Source of the DNA: Bacteroidales bacterium UBA3764
GTDB lineage: Bacteria; Bacteroidota; Bacteroidia; Bacteroidales; UBA932
Assembly (NCBI GenBank): GCA_002371115.1
Contig: DFFY01000014.1
Coordinates: forward strand, 1-25,775
DNA: 25,775 nucleotides
Direction of reading: 5' to 3'
Made by a program: the position numbers and the translations under genes. Positions 16,037 to 23,534 of the stretch are shown one piece after another. Positions within the stretch are counted from its first letter, which is position 1. Each line of letters begins with the position of its first letter. A model generated the notes under the pieces. The model ran no database searches. It was not told where the DNA came from and saw only the letters and a program-made list of their open reading frames with translations.

Positions 16037-17460
16037 TCGAAGTTCAGGACAAGGTCGTTCAGGTGAGCTACGAATTTATCCAACGAGGCCAGCTCCAGTT
16101 TTTCTCCGGGGGCATGCACGCCACGCAGGGTGGGACCAAAGGAAATCATGTCCAGGTCCGGGAATTTTTCCAGAAACAAACCGCATTCCAGGCCTGCGTG
16201 AATGGCTTTTACCTCCGGTTCATGGCCGAAGAGCTTTTTGTAGGAAGCCACGGTGCGCTCCAGGATGCGGGAATTCAGGTTGGGCTTCCACCCGGGATAT
16301 TCGCCGTGGTGCTCCACGTCGAAGGAGCCCAGGAAGAATGCTGCTTCCACTTTTTCCGCCATGGCGTGGAGCTCGGAGACCACCGAGCTGCGCTGGCTGG
16401 TAATGACGGTGAGCGTATTTTCCTTGATATGGGCGGCGGCCAGGTTGGTGGATGTTTCCACCAGGCCGGGAATATCGACAGAAACTTTTTCTACCCCGTG
16501 CGGGCACGCGAGGAGGGTGGTGATAAGGTTGGCGGCGTCCCCTTCCGCGATGGGTTTATCGGCACATTCCACCGGGCTGCAGGTGGCCCTGACGCCGGCG
16601 TCCGAGGCTGAGAATTCCGCTTCCAGCAGCTTGCTGAAGGCTTTTACGTCCTCCTGCATCTCTTCCAGCTCGTCTGCGGGAACGGCCAGGACGGCCTCTG
16701 CGTGGCGGCAGATGGCATTGGGCTTGTTGCCGCCGTCCAGGGTGATGAGCTGGAAGTCGTACTGCATTTCCGTGTACAGGAAGCGCACCAGCTGCTGGAG
16801 AGCGTTGCAGCGCTCTTTGTTAATGTCGTCCCCGCTATGACCGCCCTGAGCGCCTGTAACGGCGATTTTCAGGGTTTTGTAGCCTTTGTGCAGGGGCTCG
16901 CGTTCAAAGCTGAAGGTGGCGGTGGTGTCCATGCCGCCGGCACAGCCGATGAACATCTGGCCTTCGTCCTCAGAATCCAGGTTAATGAGGATTTTGCCGC
17001 TGAAGAAACCTTCTTCCAGGCCGAAGGCGCCGTCCATGCCGGTTTCCTCCGAGATGGTGAACAGGCATTCCAGCTTGCCCATGGGCTCGTTTCCGGCCAA
17101 AAGGGCCAGGCAGGCGGCTATGCCGATGCCGTCGTCCGCCCCCAGCGTGGTGTTTTTGGCTATCATCCAGCCGTCTTCTATCTCATACGGGATGGGCTGG
17201 GTGAGAAAATCGAAGGCAAAATCCGGATTTTTCTCACATACCATGTCCTGGTGGGCTTGCAGGACCAGGGTGGGCACGTTCTCCTTGCCCTTGCTGGCTT
17301 CCTTGGTAATGAGCACGTTGCCGGTCTTGTCCGTTTTGCAGGCCAGGTTGTGCCGGGCGGCGAACTGCTGCAGGTATTCCATCATGGGACCCTCATGCCC
17401 GGATTCACGCGGGATGCGGGTGATTTCCTTAAAGTATTCGAGTACGGATGTTGCGTTCAT
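16033..17460 (-). CDS. pepD: Aminoacyl-histidine dipeptidase (M20 family, PepD type)
   Basis: A cytosolic zinc dipeptidase that cleaves Xaa-His and similar dipeptides. The M20 motifs are present: LVLQAHQDMVCEK (metal His and catalytic Asp), NTTLGADDGIGIA (bridging Asp), FTISEETGMDGAFGLE (catalytic Glu and metal Glu) and the distal SFGPTLRGVHAPGEKLE (metal His). A lid domain spans about residues 200-385. I chose the ATG at 17460 (MNATSVLEYFKEITRIPRES). An in-frame ATG at 17478 adds six residues, but a -7-like TATATTTA at 17490-17483 would place the transcript start near 17476, leaving that ATG unusable. It is the first gene of the six-gene operon ending with psd. Confidence 0.92.
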   Translation of the reverse strand: MNATSVLEYFKEITRIPRESGHEGPMMEYLQQFAARHNLACKTDKTGNVLITKEASKGKENVPTLVLQAHQDMVCEKNPDFAFDFLTQPIPYEIEDGWMIAKNTTLGADDGIGIAACLALLAGNEPMGKLECLFTISEETGMDGAFGLEEGFFSGKILINLDSEDEGQMFIGCAGGMDTTATFSFEREPLHKGYKTLKIAVTGAQGGHSGDDINKERCNALQQLVRFLYTEMQYDFQLITLDGGNKPNAICRHAEAVLAVPADELEEMQEDVKAFSKLLEAEFSASDAGVRATCSPVECADKPIAEGDAANLITTLLACPHGVEKVSVDIPGLVETSTNLAAAHIKENTLTVITSQRSSVVSELHAMAEKVEAAFFLGSFDVEHHGEYPGWKPNLNSRILERTVASYKKLFGHEPEVKAIHAGLECGLFLEKFPDLDMISFGPTLRGVHAPGEKLELASLDKFVAHLNDLVLNFE

Positions 17461-17534
17461 AATCGGTATTTTTTTCAATTCGTAAATATAATGAAAAAAT
17501 GGGGGAAATGGAAGTGTCTGCTGGAAATTTGTAC

Positions 17535-17569
17535 AAAAAGCAAAAAGTCCGGCTCAAACGGCCGGACTT
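17535..17569 (-). terminator. Intrinsic terminator after dnaA
   Basis: On the minus strand GTCCGGC pairs with GCCGGAC (17547-17553 with 17561-17567, extended by A-T pairs to 9 bp) around a 7-nt loop, followed by TTTTTGCTTTTT. It begins 7 bp after the dnaA stop and separates dnaA from the pepD operon. Confidence 0.85.
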
Positions 17570-17575
17570 CTTCTT

Positions 17576-19003
17576 TTAACGTTCAACGGGAACCACAATC
17601 ATGTTCTCGATGTCGTCCACCCACTGTCGGAACAGTTTGTCGGTGGACATTAAGTCTTGTACCGTGCTGCAGGCATGTAATACCGTGGCATGGTCTTTTC
17701 CACCCAGTTCTGCGCCGATGGTGCTCAGCGAGCAGTTCTGGATGAGGTTGCGGCATTGGTACATGGCAATCTGACGTGCCTGAACGATTTGCCGTTTGCG
17801 GGTTTTGGACAAAAGCATGTCCCGCGTGATATTGAAGTATTCGCACACGGTTTTTACGACGGTGTCGATGGTAACTTCCGTACTTTGTTCGCCCACGATG
17901 TTCCCGGTAACGCTCTGGGCCAGTTCCACGTCAATTTCCCGGTGCCCCAGGGTGGCATAGGCCACCAAGGACGTAAGGGTGCCTTCCAGTTCGCGGAAAT
18001 TGGTTTTGATGTGCGAGGCCAGGAAAGTGAGTACGTCTTCGCTGAGCGCGACGCCTTCCCGCTCAGCGCGGGCGCGCAACATTTCCAGCCGGGTGTTGTA
18101 GTCCGGGCGGGTCAGTTCTGCGGAGAGCCCCCACTTGAAACGGGAGAGCAGCCTTTCCTCAAAGTTCTGCAGCTCCACCGGAGGGCGGTCGCTGGTGAAA
18201 ATAAGCTGCTTGCCGTTCTGGTGCAGGTGGTTGAACACGTTGAAGAAGGTGTTCTGGGAGCCCTGGCCTATCAGGTCTTGGATATCGTCCACAATAAGGA
18301 CGTCGATGCGCTGGTAAAAGGCGATGAAATCCACAATGCGGTTGCCTTTTACGGCATCCATGTACTGGGTTTTGAATTCATTGCCGCTCACGTACAGAAC
18401 CTGCAGGTCCTGGAAGCGCTCTTTGATTTCTATGCCGATGGCCTGGGCGATATGGGTTTTCCCCAAACCCGGACCGCCAAACAGGAACAACGGATTGAAC
18501 GGGGTTTTCCCCGGCGCCATGGAAATGCTTTCTCCGGCGCTGACACCCAGTTTGTTGCACTCCCCTTCCACCAGGTTGCCAAAGCTGTAAACAGGGTTCA
18601 GGCGCGGATTGATCCGGAGGCGCTGGGTGCCCGGAAATACAAAAGGACTGGGAGAGCCGGAAGGCTGATAAGTGGAGATGGAAACCGGGTTGTTGGTGGG
18701 TGTCGCGCTCTGGCTGGCCGGAAGTACCATACCTTCCCTGTTCTGAACCGGGCGGACCAGGTAGAACAGCTGGGCATCGGCACCGATGGCACGGCGGATG
18801 GTGAGGCGCAGCAAATCCCGATAGCGTTCCTCCAGATACTCGCGGAAGAAGTCTGACGGAACCTCTACCGTGAGGCGGCTGCCATTCAGGGCAACCGGGC
18901 GGATGCTCTTGAACCAGGTATTGTACTGCTGCGGATCAATGTTGTTGGCAATGATCTGCAGACAGTTGTTCCATACCGCAATATGTCTTTCCTGGTCTGT
19001 CAT
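17576..19003 (-). CDS. dnaA: Chromosomal replication initiator DnaA
   Basis: DnaA opens the replication origin. The 475-residue protein has domain I (residues 1-75; CLQIIANNIDPQQYNTWF), a Ser/Pro-rich linker (about 95-125), then the AAA+ domain starting FGNLVEGECNKLG. Walker A is GGPGLGKTH (176-184) and Walker B DVLIVDDIQDL (about 234-244). The C-terminal DNA-binding domain carries the signature ELGGKDHATVLHACSTV. Length and motifs are normal. It is transcribed alone: a terminator follows and an AT-rich region precedes it. On the minus strand a near-match to the -7 element, CATCTTTG (19054-19047), lies about 44 nt before the ATG. Confidence 0.97.
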   Translation of the reverse strand: MTDQERHIAVWNNCLQIIANNIDPQQYNTWFKSIRPVALNGSRLTVEVPSDFFREYLEERYRDLLRLTIRRAIGADAQLFYLVRPVQNREGMVLPASQSATPTNNPVSISTYQPSGSPSPFVFPGTQRLRINPRLNPVYSFGNLVEGECNKLGVSAGESISMAPGKTPFNPLFLFGGPGLGKTHIAQAIGIEIKERFQDLQVLYVSGNEFKTQYMDAVKGNRIVDFIAFYQRIDVLIVDDIQDLIGQGSQNTFFNVFNHLHQNGKQLIFTSDRPPVELQNFEERLLSRFKWGLSAELTRPDYNTRLEMLRARAEREGVALSEDVLTFLASHIKTNFRELEGTLTSLVAYATLGHREIDVELAQSVTGNIVGEQSTEVTIDTVVKTVCEYFNITRDMLLSKTRKRQIVQARQIAMYQCRNLIQNCSLSTIGAELGGKDHATVLHACSTVQDLMSTDKLFRQWVDDIENMIVVPVER

Positions 19004-19285
19004 TCCGGGACTTGCTTACTCCGATGTTTTGGTGTTGATGCAAGTGCAAAGATGGAGGAAAAAAATTTGAAAAAAAATTGTTTTTGCTATTGCTTTTAAA
19101 AATTTTTATGTATAAATTCTTTGCAGGCAATAGCAAAAATTAAATTTTATAAAATTGTTGAATTTGAGCGCTTTACGCGTTTAAAAATGCATTTCGTACA
19201 AGGACAGCAATTTTCTTATTTGTAATAATTAAAAATAAGCCAACTTCGTTTTTTCCTTGTTTTTCAGGCTTGTAGCGCCTAAAAA
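19004..19285. other. AT-rich region upstream of dnaA
   Basis: This 282-bp gap between the amidase stop and the dnaA start is much richer in A and T than its neighbours, with long A and T runs. It holds a near-consensus dnaA -7 element at 19047-19054 and a perfect 13-bp inverted repeat (19081-19093 and 19127-19139). I found no TTATnCACA DnaA box on either strand, so there is no direct support for an origin. No coding sequence is credible. Confidence 0.6.
19081..19139. repeat. Perfect 13-bp inverted repeat upstream of dnaA
   Basis: TTTTTGCTATTGC (19081-19093) and GCAATAGCAAAAA (19127-19139) are exact reverse complements with 33 nt of AT-rich sequence between them. They lie 80-135 bp before the dnaA start, so a regulatory or DNA-unwinding role is possible. 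Confidence 0.7.
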
Positions 19286-20470
19286 TCAATGAACGGGCGA
19301 GGTTTTCCCTTCTTCAATTTTTACAATGAAATTATCCGGAAATTTTTGCTGGTACTTGGCGTAATTTTTTTTGACCTCCTTAAGAGAATGGGAGGTTCCT
19401 ATAATATATTTATACATTTTTCCCGCCTTTACCATTACAGGCTTGTAACCGCAGAAGAACGGATCCGTGGGGGCCATTTCTTTGGACGTTACCAGGACCT
19501 GAACGCCGTAGAGGGGGCCTTCCTGCACTTTTTCCGGTGCCGGCTGTTGTGCTTCCTGCCGGGGCTCTTCTTCCTGCTTGGAGGCAGGTTCCGTCTGCTG
19601 TTGGGGCTGTTCTGGCACGGCGGCGGGGGCGGCCTTCGCTCCTTCCACCTGCATGGAACCATCGTACCGTACTTTAAATACACCGAATGCCTTCAGAAGG
19701 TTGTCGGCAATGGCGTCGCGGCCTTCCGGACTGCGCATGGCGGCCAGGTCATCCGGATTGGTGATGAATCCCACTTCCACCAGCACCGAGGGCATGGCGG
19801 TGCGCCAAAGTACCCAGAAAGGGTCCTGCGAGACACCTCTGCTGTTGCGGATGGGTTTGTTGCCCATGGCGTTGGCTACGTCTTCCGCAAAAGCCAGGCT
19901 GTTGCCCAGGTGGGCATTTTGCATAAGGCTGAAGATGATGGACGACTGCGGGTCGTTGGGGTTGAAGCCCTGGTATTTGGTCTCGTAATTGTCTTCCAGC
20001 ATGATTACGGCGTTCTCACGCTTGACCAGGTCCAGGTTCTTGGAATAGAGGTCGTTCCCCTTGCGCTGTGACTGGCCCAGACAGTGGATGGAATAGCCGT
20101 TGGCCGTGGTCCCCTTTTCCACGGAGTTCACATGGATGGAAATGAACAGGTTGGCGCCCGTCTTGTTGGCAAAGACGGCGCGGTTTTCCAATTCCACGAA
20201 TACGTCTTCCGAACGCGTCATCCGTACCTCTACGTCGGGATAGGCCTTTGCGATTTTCAGGGCAAGCCGTTTGCCGATATCCAGCGTAATGTTTTTCTCG
20301 TAGGTTTTTCCGTCCCTGCTGATGCAACCTGAGTCTTTGCCGCCATGGCCCGGGTCTATGACAACCGTTTTCAAGCGTATATCGGCTCCCTTTTTCTGTG
20401 CAGGCACGGGGATTGCAAGGATACATGCGGCAAAAAAGGCAAATATATAGCGACAGAAGAACATCTTCAT
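19286..20470 (-). CDS. N-acetylmuramoyl-L-alanine amidase with SPOR-like C-terminus
   Basis: A periplasmic zinc amidase (Amidase_3, AmiC-like) that cuts stem peptides from glycan strands during cell separation. The signal peptide is MKMFFCRYIFAFFAACILAI. Zinc ligands are His42 (IDPGHGGKDSG), Glu58 and His113 (SIHVNS), and the catalytic Glu232 lies in VLVEVGFITNP. A Pro/Gln/Glu-rich linker spans about 274-317. The C-terminal 75 residues (YGVQVLVTSKEMAPTDPFF to FIVKIEEGK) look like a SPOR-type domain, which would take the enzyme to septal peptidoglycan; this is inferred from pattern only. The gene diverges from lptD and has a promoter at 20531-20561. Confidence 0.92.
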   Translation of the reverse strand: MKMFFCRYIFAFFAACILAIPVPAQKKGADIRLKTVVIDPGHGGKDSGCISRDGKTYEKNITLDIGKRLALKIAKAYPDVEVRMTRSEDVFVELENRAVFANKTGANLFISIHVNSVEKGTTANGYSIHCLGQSQRKGNDLYSKNLDLVKRENAVIMLEDNYETKYQGFNPNDPQSSIIFSLMQNAHLGNSLAFAEDVANAMGNKPIRNSRGVSQDPFWVLWRTAMPSVLVEVGFITNPDDLAAMRSPEGRDAIADNLLKAFGVFKVRYDGSMQVEGAKAAPAAVPEQPQQQTEPASKQEEEPRQEAQQPAPEKVQEGPLYGVQVLVTSKEMAPTDPFFCGYKPVMVKAGKMYKYIIGTSHSLKEVKKNYAKYQQKFPDNFIVKIEEGKTSPVH

Positions 20471-20481
20471 GGTAGCTCGGT

Positions 20482-20512
20482 TTTGAAAATTGTGGAATTA
20501 GTCGTAATTTTG
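20482..20512 (+). promoter_or_regulatory. lptD promoter
   Basis: TTTG (20482-20485) and TAATTTTG (20505-20512) are spaced by 19 nt, a full consensus match 42 bp before the lptD ATG. Confidence 0.75.
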
Positions 20513-20530
20513 TACCTTATATTTATTGCA

Positions 20531-20561
20531 CAAATTTAGCAAAAAATCTCGTAAATGACAA
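20531..20561 (-). promoter_or_regulatory. Amidase gene promoter overlapping the lptD start
   Basis: On the minus strand TTG (20561-20559) and TAAATTTG (20538-20531) are 20 nt apart, with TTTTTTGC next to the -7 element. The -33 box lies over the first codons of lptD (ATG 20555), so the two divergent promoters are interleaved and could interfere. Confidence 0.65.
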
Positions 20562-23449
20562 GGACGTTCCTGCAATATCTTGTTCTGACGGTGCTTCTTC
20601 TCACCGTCGGCACGGCAAATTTGCAGGCGCGCCGGTTCCGCCAATTGCCGGATTCAACGCTGTCGGCCCTGCGGGATGCCGGCACATCTTTGCGGGATTC
20701 CGCATTCACCGCCGTCGGGGATTCCCTCCATCGGTCCGATTCCATTGCCGCCGCCCGGGCGGACTCGCTGGACCTCTTGCACAAAAGTTCCCTGGAGCGG
20801 CCGGCCTTCACTACTGCCAAGGACTCCATCATCACGGATTTCAGCAATGGCAAGCGCATGATTTATTATTATGGCGGCGCTACGGTCACCTATCAGAACA
20901 TGAAGCTTACGGCCGATTATTTGGAGTACGACATGAAAACCAATACGGTGCATGCCTGCGGACGGAAGAATCCCGCCACCGGTGAAATGGAAGGGCTTCC
21001 GGAAATGACCGAAAGCGGGCAAACCTACAAAATGGACGAGCTCTATTACAATTTCAACACCCAGAAGGCCCGCATTACCAATATGGTCACCAAGGAGTCG
21101 GAAGGCCTCCTGCAGGGGAAGAAAATCAAGATGCAGCCGGATAAGTCCATCAACATGCGGGACGGCGTATATACCGTCTGCGATTTGGAAGACCCTCACT
21201 ATTACTTGAAACTTAGTCTGGCCAAGGTCATCACCAAACCCTCGCAAAAAACGGTTTTCGGCCCGGCATGGCCTGTCGTGGCGGGGGTTCCCATCCCTAT
21301 CGGCCTCCCCTTTGGTTTCGTGCCCAAGAAACCCACCCGGGCGACGGGGTTGCTGATGCCCACCTTCGGCGAGGAACAAGCCCGCGGTTTCTTTATCCGC
21401 GACATGGGTATGTACTTTGTTTTCGGGGACTATTTTGACCTCTCCCTGACGGGAAGCTATTTTACGCTGGGCTCCTGGTCTGTAGATGTAAACTCCCGAT
21501 ACAAAGTGAATTACAAGTTCAACGGTACCTTGTCGTTTACTTTCTCCAATGACCAGACCGGTGAGCGGGGCAGCACGGACTTCGTGCAGGCGCAGAACTT
21601 TGGCTTCCGCTGGTCCCACTCGCAGGACTCCAAGTCCCATCCCGGGACCACGTTCAGCGCTTCGGTAAACTTTACCTCCCCCACCAACAACCGTTACAAT
21701 GCCCGTTCCGTGACGGATGCCCAGCAAAACCAGATTGGCTCCTCCATTTCCTACTCGCACAATTGGAACGGCAAGTTCAATCTGAGCCTGAATGCCATCC
21801 ATAACCAGAATTCCCGGGATTCCAGTTATTCCTTCACCCTGCCCAACGTGACCTTCAGCGTCACGCGTTTCTATCCGTTCAAGCAAAAAAACCGGGTGGG
21901 CAAGGAAAAGTTTTATGAGAAAATATCCTTTGGCTATTCCACATCCCTGCAGAACAACATCAGTTTCAAGATGCGCGACCTGCAGGACTTCAAGATGGTT
22001 GACGGCGAGCATGTCTTAAAGGCCAACAAGGCCGGTGTCATATACCGGGAAAAGGAGTTTGGCGATTCCCTGGGCGTAAAGGCGCTGCAGAAACTCAAGA
22101 ATGGGATGTCGCACAATTTCCAGATAGGCCTGCCCAATTTTACCCTGTTCAAGTACATCAATGTGACGCCAAGCATATCCTATGGCATGAACTGGATGTT
22201 CAGCAAAGGACGTCAGTACCTGGAAACCGAGCTGGATGAGAAAGGCAATCCCGTCCTGGTGACGGACAAGGAGGGCAACCAGGTGATGGCCCAGAAGATG
22301 GTGACGGATCAGGGGACGGCCTTCAACGGTTTCGGCGCCACGCACACGTACTCCGGCAGTGTATCGGCCAGCACCCGTATATATGGTATGTTCAATTTTG
22401 GCAAGCACCGGAAGATACAGGCCATCCGCCACGTGATAACCCCTTCCCTTTCGCTGAGCTTCAGCCCGGAAAAAGGGACATCCTTCAACGGCTGGCGCAC
22501 GCTGGATGCCTATTATGACAAGCGGGGCACTTATCATGCGCCGAGCCAGTACAATATTTACAGTGTCTCCACCCACAATTCGGTATCCGCTCCCGGGCGT
22601 GGCAAGAGTGCCACCATGTCGCTGAGCTTCGGCAACAACCTGGAAGCCAAGGTGCGAGACCTCAGGGACACTACCGGTACCGGATCCAAGAAAGTGAAAT
22701 TGCTGGACCAGCTCAACATCAACACCAGCTACAACTTCCTGGCGGACTCGCTGCGCATGCAGAATGTGGGGGTAACGGCATCGACCAATCTCTTTAACAA
22801 GGTGAATATCAGCGGGAACCTCAATTTTAACCCGTATGCCATCGACGGAAAAGGACGCCCCATCAACAAACTCAATATTGTGGTGACGGGCGTTCCGCTA
22901 CGCCTGACCAATGCTTCCCTGTCGGCCTCGTTCTCCCTGAACGGCAAGGGCGCCATCAACGGAAACGACGGCACCAAAGGGAGCGGCGGCAACTCGGAAG
23001 CCAATTCCTATGAGCGAATCTACTACCACCCTATCACCGGAGAATACATCCCCGGAGGCTACGTATATTATATGAATCCCAATGCTCCCTGGTCGCTGAA
23101 TGTAAGCTACTCGTTCAACTATTCCAAGAGCTATACCTACCAGAACACTACGCAGCAGCTGGTGGTGAACAATAAATTCACGCAAACCCTCAATCTGAGC
23201 GGGAATATCAAGCTGACGCCCCGCATGAGCATTCAGGCAACCACTGGATTTGACGTCATGGCCATGAAATTCACCACTACGCAAATCAGTGCCACTTATG
23301 ACCTGCACTGCTTCAACATTGCCGTTTCCTGGGTGCCGATGGGAACTTACAAATCCTACAGCTTCCGTATCGCCGCCAATGCGGCTGCCCTGGCGGACCT
23401 GCTTCGCTTCAAGAAGGAAGACAGCTATATGGACAACCTGCTGCGATAA
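20555..23449 (+). CDS. Putative LPS-assembly protein LptD (OstA-like)
   Basis: A 964-residue outer-membrane protein of the Bacteroidota LptD family, which places lipopolysaccharide in the outer leaflet. The signal peptide MTRTFLQYLVLTVLLLTVG leads to a Ser/Asp/Ala-rich stretch (about 35-85). An OstA/LptA-like beta-jellyroll follows at about 90-215 (YYYGGATVTYQNMKLTADYL, MDELYYNFNTQKARITNM). Next is the plug/barrel entry PIPIGLPFGFVPKKPTRATG, a conserved landmark, and then a C-terminal beta-barrel of alternating aromatic strands to the end. The family is recognised mainly from these landmarks; the length is typical of Bacteroidota. The promoter at 20482-20512 drives it alone or with rho by read-through. 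The rho promoter begins right at its stop codon. Confidence 0.88.
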   Translation: MTRTFLQYLVLTVLLLTVGTANLQARRFRQLPDSTLSALRDAGTSLRDSAFTAVGDSLHRSDSIAAARADSLDLLHKSSLERPAFTTAKDSIITDFSNGKRMIYYYGGATVTYQNMKLTADYLEYDMKTNTVHACGRKNPATGEMEGLPEMTESGQTYKMDELYYNFNTQKARITNMVTKESEGLLQGKKIKMQPDKSINMRDGVYTVCDLEDPHYYLKLSLAKVITKPSQKTVFGPAWPVVAGVPIPIGLPFGFVPKKPTRATGLLMPTFGEEQARGFFIRDMGMYFVFGDYFDLSLTGSYFTLGSWSVDVNSRYKVNYKFNGTLSFTFSNDQTGERGSTDFVQAQNFGFRWSHSQDSKSHPGTTFSASVNFTSPTNNRYNARSVTDAQQNQIGSSISYSHNWNGKFNLSLNAIHNQNSRDSSYSFTLPNVTFSVTRFYPFKQKNRVGKEKFYEKISFGYSTSLQNNISFKMRDLQDFKMVDGEHVLKANKAGVIYREKEFGDSLGVKALQKLKNGMSHNFQIGLPNFTLFKYINVTPSISYGMNWMFSKGRQYLETELDEKGNPVLVTDKEGNQVMAQKMVTDQGTAFNGFGATHTYSGSVSASTRIYGMFNFGKHRKIQAIRHVITPSLSLSFSPEKGTSFNGWRTLDAYYDKRGTYHAPSQYNIYSVSTHNSVSAPGRGKSATMSLSFGNNLEAKVRDLRDTTGTGSKKVKLLDQLNINTSYNFLADSLRMQNVGVTASTNLFNKVNISGNLNFNPYAIDGKGRPINKLNIVVTGVPLRLTNASLSASFSLNGKGAINGNDGTKGSGGNSEANSYERIYYHPITGEYIPGGYVYYMNPNAPWSLNVSYSFNYSKSYTYQNTTQQLVVNNKFTQTLNLSGNIKLTPRMSIQATTGFDVMAMKFTTTQISATYDLHCFNIAVSWVPMGTYKSYSFRIAANAAALADLLRFKKEDSYMDNLLR

Positions 23450-23450
23450 T

Positions 23451-23481
23451 TTTGCAATCTCAAATAATTTGTCTATCTTTG
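23451..23481 (+). promoter_or_regulatory. rho promoter
   Basis: TTTG (23451-23454) and TATCTTTG (23474-23481) are 19 nt apart, a full consensus. It begins 2 bp after the lptD stop and is about 54 bp before the rho ATG. Confidence 0.75.
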
Positions 23482-23534
23482 TGACGGCAACCGCTCGGCC
23501 GCCACTTTTTTACAGAAAACATATCTTTCATTTT

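Noticed and set aside
17690..18856. A 388-residue open frame on the plus strand across dnaA
   Set aside because: Antisense shadow of dnaA with no family resemblance.
19004..19285. oriC next to dnaA
   Set aside because: The region is AT-rich, but no TTATnCACA-type DnaA boxes were found on either strand; origins in this phylum are often away from dnaA.
23289..23534. An earlier in-frame start for rho within lptD
   Set aside because: The added 82 codons overlap the LptD barrel end, precede the rho promoter and lie before the conserved Rho_N domain.
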